Shown: positions 6,777-9,446 of the stretch, piece after piece | How positions within the stretch are numbered: the stretch's first letter is position 1 | Layout of the letters: each line of letters starts with the position of its first letter | DNA from: Clostridiales bacterium | GTDB taxonomy: Bacteria > Bacillota > Clostridia > Tissierellales > Dethiosulfatibacteraceae | NCBI GenBank assembly: GCA_003446975.1 | Contig: DMAP01000103.1 | Coordinates: forward strand, 1-9,446 | Reading direction: 5' to 3' | DNA length: 9,446 nucleotides | Notes under the pieces: generated by a model | Database searches by the model: none | What the model was told of the DNA's origin: nothing | Seen by the model: only the letters and a program-made list of their open reading frames with translations | Translations under genes and position numbers: made by a program

Positions 6777-8052
6777 TTTAGGGATTATCAATGGACGGGT
6801 GTATTTTGGAAAAGAATATAGAGTGACAAATGTATATGTCAAGGCTGGTAAAATTGCAGAGATAAGCAAGGAACTCTTTGAATGTGAGAGAGTATTGGAC
6901 GCAACTAAAAAAATAGTCGTTCCTGGCTTTATTGATTCACATGTCCATTTTGCTTTGAAAGTGGGCGAGTTTGAATCCGCAGATGATTTTGAGTCCGGAT
7001 CCAAGACAGCTGCCTACGGTGGTATAACTACCTTCTTGGATTTTACGGATCCAATATTTCATCACGATGAGTTTAGGGACGCCTTGGAAAAACGGAAAAA
7101 GGAAGCAGAAAATGCCTGCATAGACTATTCATTTCACGCCACGGTTGGAGATTTCAAAGGTGACCCTGATGTGCTCAAGATATTGTGCAAGGCAGAAGGC
7201 ATCAACAGTATCAAAGTGTTTACAACCTATTCCGAATCCAACAGAAGATGCTCTTACGAAATGATTGAAAAACTATTTGACGAAGAGATGACACTGATGG
7301 CCCACTGTGAAGAAGAAGATCTTCTTAAAAAAAGATGGGAAAGCCCGGCGACTTATGAGAAGGCCAGACCGGTCATGGCTGAAAGATCTGCGGCGATGCA
7401 TATGGCTGATATTGCGGAGAGGAGAAAGAGCCGACTGTATATCGTGCACATTTCATCCGGCAGTACCTTGGATATGATTAAATTGAAGCATCCGGCACAG
7501 ATTGGCAAAAGCATATTCCTGGAAAGCTGCCCCCATTATTTTTATCTCTCGGATGTCAAGCTGAGCAATATAGATGGTAATCTCTATCTTCTGACACCAC
7601 CATTGAGAGGCGGCAAGGAACTGATGAGGTTAAGAAGCAGTATTGGTTTAATCGATACGATCTCAACAGACCATTGCCCGTTTATGAGCGAAGAAAAAAT
7701 GAAATACGACATGGCCTATCAGGTGCCTATGGGTATTGGCGGCGTGGAGCATTCCTTTCCGTTGATGTTCAATTTATTTGGAGACGCGATTATTCCAAAG
7801 TTCACATCCAAGCCTGCGGAGATATTTGGCCTGAAGAACAAGGGTGAGATAAAGGTGGGCAAGGACGCTGATCTTGTCATATTCGACAGCTCATTATCCA
7901 ACACAATTAAGGAAAGCCATTCAAAGGCTGACTACACAGTCTATGAGGGATTAAAAATTAGAGGCAAGATATCAGCAACCATTTCAAGAGGCCATATCGT
8001 TATGGAAAATGACCAATTCTTTGGAGGACAAGGACAGTTCATCAGGAGGTGA
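6769..8052 (+). CDS. hyuA: Dihydropyrimidinase/hydantoinase-like cyclic amidohydrolase
   Basis: Amidohydrolase-superfamily enzyme (427 residues) that hydrolyses a cyclic amide or ureide ring in the cytoplasm. The binuclear metal site is complete: His58 and His60 in GFIDSHVHF, probable carboxylated Lys149 in SIKVF, His179 in MAHCEEE, His227 in YIVHISSG, and Asp301 in STDHCPF. The conserved catalytic-loop Tyr is present (Tyr154) but sits in FTTYSE rather than the FMAYK of typical dihydropyrimidinases. TPPLRG at 276-281 and the C-terminal GGQGQFIRR are family signatures. It is slightly shorter than the usual 450-460 residues. The start at 6769 overlaps the PLP gene by 8 bases, with AGGAG at about 6758-6762. 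Next to ssnA and the xdh subunits it fits the purine-derived ring-opening step. Hydantoinase, dihydropyrimidinase and allantoinase-like substrates cannot be distinguished here. Confidence 0.9.
   Translation: MFDLGIINGRVYFGKEYRVTNVYVKAGKIAEISKELFECERVLDATKKIVVPGFIDSHVHFALKVGEFESADDFESGSKTAAYGGITTFLDFTDPIFHHDEFRDALEKRKKEAENACIDYSFHATVGDFKGDPDVLKILCKAEGINSIKVFTTYSESNRRCSYEMIEKLFDEEMTLMAHCEEEDLLKKRWESPATYEKARPVMAERSAAMHMADIAERRKSRLYIVHISSGSTLDMIKLKHPAQIGKSIFLESCPHYFYLSDVKLSNIDGNLYLLTPPLRGGKELMRLRSSIGLIDTISTDHCPFMSEEKMKYDMAYQVPMGIGGVEHSFPLMFNLFGDAIIPKFTSKPAEIFGLKNKGEIKVGKDADLVIFDSSLSNTIKESHSKADYTVYEGLKIRGKISATISRGHIVMENDQFFGGQGQFIRR
8044..8050 (+). promoter_or_regulatory. Ribosome binding site supporting a TTG start for ssnA
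   Basis: A perfect AGGAGGT lies inside the end of the hydantoinase gene, 6 bases before TTG at 8057. The in-frame ATG at 8009 would place the start 44 bases inside the upstream gene and add 16 polar residues that do not resemble the beta-strand N-terminus of this family. TTG is therefore preferred. Confidence 0.8.
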
Positions 8053-8056
8053 AACT

Positions 8057-9331
8057 TTGAAAGCGATTGTGAATGTCAGAATCTATGACTTCGTGGATTA
8101 TATCGACAATGGATATGTCATATTTGATAAACGCATCATAGAAGTTGGACATATGCGGGATTTCAACAAAAGCATGGAAAGGATAGATGGGAAGGGAAAG
8201 ATCATTTTGCCCGGATTGGTGAATTTCCATACCCACCTCTACTCAAGCCTGTTTAGAGGTCTTGATATGAAGACCGCTCCAGAGACTTTCCATCAGGTAT
8301 TGGAGGATATATGGTGGAAATATGACCAGCATTTGAAGCTGGAAGACATTGGACTGGCAGCAGGCATGTATTGTGTTGATAGTCTGAAATCAGGGGTTAC
8401 GGCAATTGTAGATCATCATGCTGGCGGTGAGATTCAAGGCAGTCTTCATGTTATTAGAAATGTGGTAAAAGGACATTTCGGCATGAAGGGACTGTTCTGC
8501 TTTGAGACCAGCGACAGGTACGATATTGATTTGTGTGTTAATGAAAACTTGGATGCCATTAAAATGGGAGACGGACTTTTGGGACTTCATGCATCGATGA
8601 CCCTAAGCGATGATACCCTGAAAAAATGCAGCAACGTTGTTCATGATACACCTATTCACATTCATGCAGCAGAAAGCATGGAGGATGAGGAACATGCCTT
8701 GAACCATTACGGTATCCGAGTTGTTGAGAGGCTAGACAGATATCAGCTGCTAAATAGGAATTCAATACTGGCTCACTGTGTGAATATCAATGAATCAGAA
8801 GCCGAAATAATCTATGGAAGGGAGTGTATTGTGGCACTGAATCCCAGCTCGAACATGAACAATGCTGTCGGGCTTTTTGATTATGACCTGTTCAGGAGAA
8901 ACAGTATCAACCTGGTAGCAGGAACAGATGGTTTGGGCACCAATGTGGCGAAGGAATGGCAAAACATCTATTATATCGGCAAGCAAGCCATGAACAAACC
9001 CTCAGGAATCGGACCGGATGAAATCCGATACCATATCGCCAAATCCTATGAACTGTTCAACCAGATGAACAATAAGAAAATCGGAAGAATACTGGAAGGT
9101 TATGATGCGGATTTGCTGCTGATCGACTATGAACCGCCAACACCAATGGACGAAGAAAACGCATTTGGACATGTCTTGTTTGGAATTTTTGACAATCTCA
9201 GACCTAGGGATGTTTTTATAGAGGGTGAGTATAAAATCAAGGATTATTATTCTAAAGTGGCTTTTGACATTAACCATGAACTGGTCAATAAACTATGGAA
9301 AAGGATAGGAGGGCATCAACTTGAAACTTAA
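8057..9331 (+). CDS. ssnA: SsnA-like metal-dependent amidohydrolase/aminohydrolase
   Basis: Chlorohydrolase/deaminase-type amidohydrolase of 424 residues from the TTG start. Numbering from that start, the mononuclear metal site is visible: His58 and His60 in NFHTHLYSS, His203 in HIHAAE with the adjacent catalytic Glu206, His240 in LAHCVN, and Asp291 in AGTDGLG. NPSSNMNNAVG (262-272) is a strong SsnA-type signature. The N-terminus (KAIVNVRIYDF) begins directly in the small beta domain, and the C-terminus returns to it (GYDADLLLIDY). In E. coli, ssnA lies in the same ygf/xdhD locus. Family chemistry is deamination or ring C-N hydrolysis on a purine-like or ring-opened ureide. It begins 4 bases after hyuA, and its end overlaps the next gene by 11 bases. 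The substrate is inferred from context only. Confidence 0.9.
   Translation: MKAIVNVRIYDFVDYIDNGYVIFDKRIIEVGHMRDFNKSMERIDGKGKIILPGLVNFHTHLYSSLFRGLDMKTAPETFHQVLEDIWWKYDQHLKLEDIGLAAGMYCVDSLKSGVTAIVDHHAGGEIQGSLHVIRNVVKGHFGMKGLFCFETSDRYDIDLCVNENLDAIKMGDGLLGLHASMTLSDDTLKKCSNVVHDTPIHIHAAESMEDEEHALNHYGIRVVERLDRYQLLNRNSILAHCVNINESEAEIIYGRECIVALNPSSNMNNAVGLFDYDLFRRNSINLVAGTDGLGTNVAKEWQNIYYIGKQAMNKPSGIGPDEIRYHIAKSYELFNQMNNKKIGRILEGYDADLLLIDYEPPTPMDEENAFGHVLFGIFDNLRPRDVFIEGEYKIKDYYSKVAFDINHELVNKLWKRIGGHQLET
9307..9313 (+). promoter_or_regulatory. Ribosome binding site supporting a TTG start for the last gene
   Basis: AGGAGGG lies 7 bases before TTG at 9321 and inside the end of ssnA. No in-frame ATG is available within the first 42 codons, so TTG is the best start. 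Confidence 0.75.
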
Positions 9332-9446
9332 AGTGAAAATATACGATGTGATATTCGACAATCCACTTCTGCCTGCCTCAGGACCTATCGTTGGCAGTAT
9401 CCATAATCTTTTACAGTTCAATGATTCAAAGGTAGGCGGCATCGTC
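9321..9446 (+). CDS. Dihydroorotate/dihydropyrimidine dehydrogenase-like flavoprotein (3' partial)
   Basis: Only the first 42 codons are in the window, read from TTG at 9321 and open to the right edge. KIYDVIFDNPLLPASGP is followed by ...HNLLQFNDSKVGGIV. This is the N-terminal beta-strand and first FMN-contacting segment of class 1 DHOD-fold enzymes, where NPxxPASGP and GGIV lead into a TKT-type motif, here cut off. These FMN enzymes reduce or oxidise a C=C bond of a pyrimidine-like ring. Given the surrounding purine-catabolic set, it could supply the ring-reduction step assigned by position to YgfK in E. coli; the visible N-terminus does not look like E. coli YgfK. It overlaps ssnA by 11 bases, implying coupled translation. 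Whether it carries extra domains (4Fe-4S as in PreA, or an NADPH module) is not visible. Confidence 0.75.
   Translation, partial: MKLKVKIYDVIFDNPLLPASGPIVGSIHNLLQFNDSKVGGIV

Overview
The window is a compact stretch of a catabolic operon, entirely on the + strand. It holds nine tightly packed genes, the first cut by the left edge and the last by the right edge. Organism: strong AGGAGG-type ribosome binding sites, two TTG starts, frequent AGA/AGG and ATA codons and a moderate-to-low GC content suggest an anaerobic Bacillota (Clostridia-like) bacterium. This is an inference from composition and gene content; no taxonomic marker is present.

Layout. 1-3132: three subunits of a molybdenum hydroxylase of the xanthine dehydrogenase family, in the order molybdopterin (5' partial), [2Fe-2S], FAD. 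3145-4353: a YgeY-like M20 metallohydrolase. 4350-5312: a knotted carbamoyltransferase of the YgeW/N-acetylornithine carbamoyltransferase type. 5367-6776: a fold-type II PLP enzyme that is not recognisably YgeX. 6769-8052: a dihydropyrimidinase/hydantoinase-like cyclic amidohydrolase. 8057-9331: an SsnA-like amidohydrolase, probably starting at TTG. 9321-9446: the first 42 codons of a dihydroorotate/dihydropyrimidine dehydrogenase-like protein. Most junctions overlap or are only a few bases apart. The one real gap, of 54 bases, lies before the PLP enzyme. No rRNA, tRNA, CRISPR, mobile element or convincing terminator was seen.

How they may work together. The gene set matches the E. coli ygeW-ygeX-ygeY-hyuA-ygfK-ssnA-xdhD type locus and the related clusters in gut anaerobes that have been tied to anaerobic purine and uric acid breakdown. 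A plausible reading is as follows. The molybdenum enzyme interconverts purines at the xanthine/urate level. The DHOD-like flavoprotein reduces the heterocycle. The two amidohydrolases open the rings. The M20 hydrolase and the carbamoyltransferase strip acyl or ureido groups, the latter possibly running as a phosphorolysis that yields carbamoyl phosphate. The PLP enzyme eliminates ammonia or urea from an amino acid product to give a keto acid. Every substrate assignment is inferred.

The most interesting point is that two slots look substituted compared with E. coli: a roughly 470-residue cysteine-synthase-like PLP protein where YgeX would be expected, and a DHOD-type N-terminus where YgfK might be expected. 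The carbamoyltransferase also lacks the cysteine of the ornithine-binding HCLP motif.
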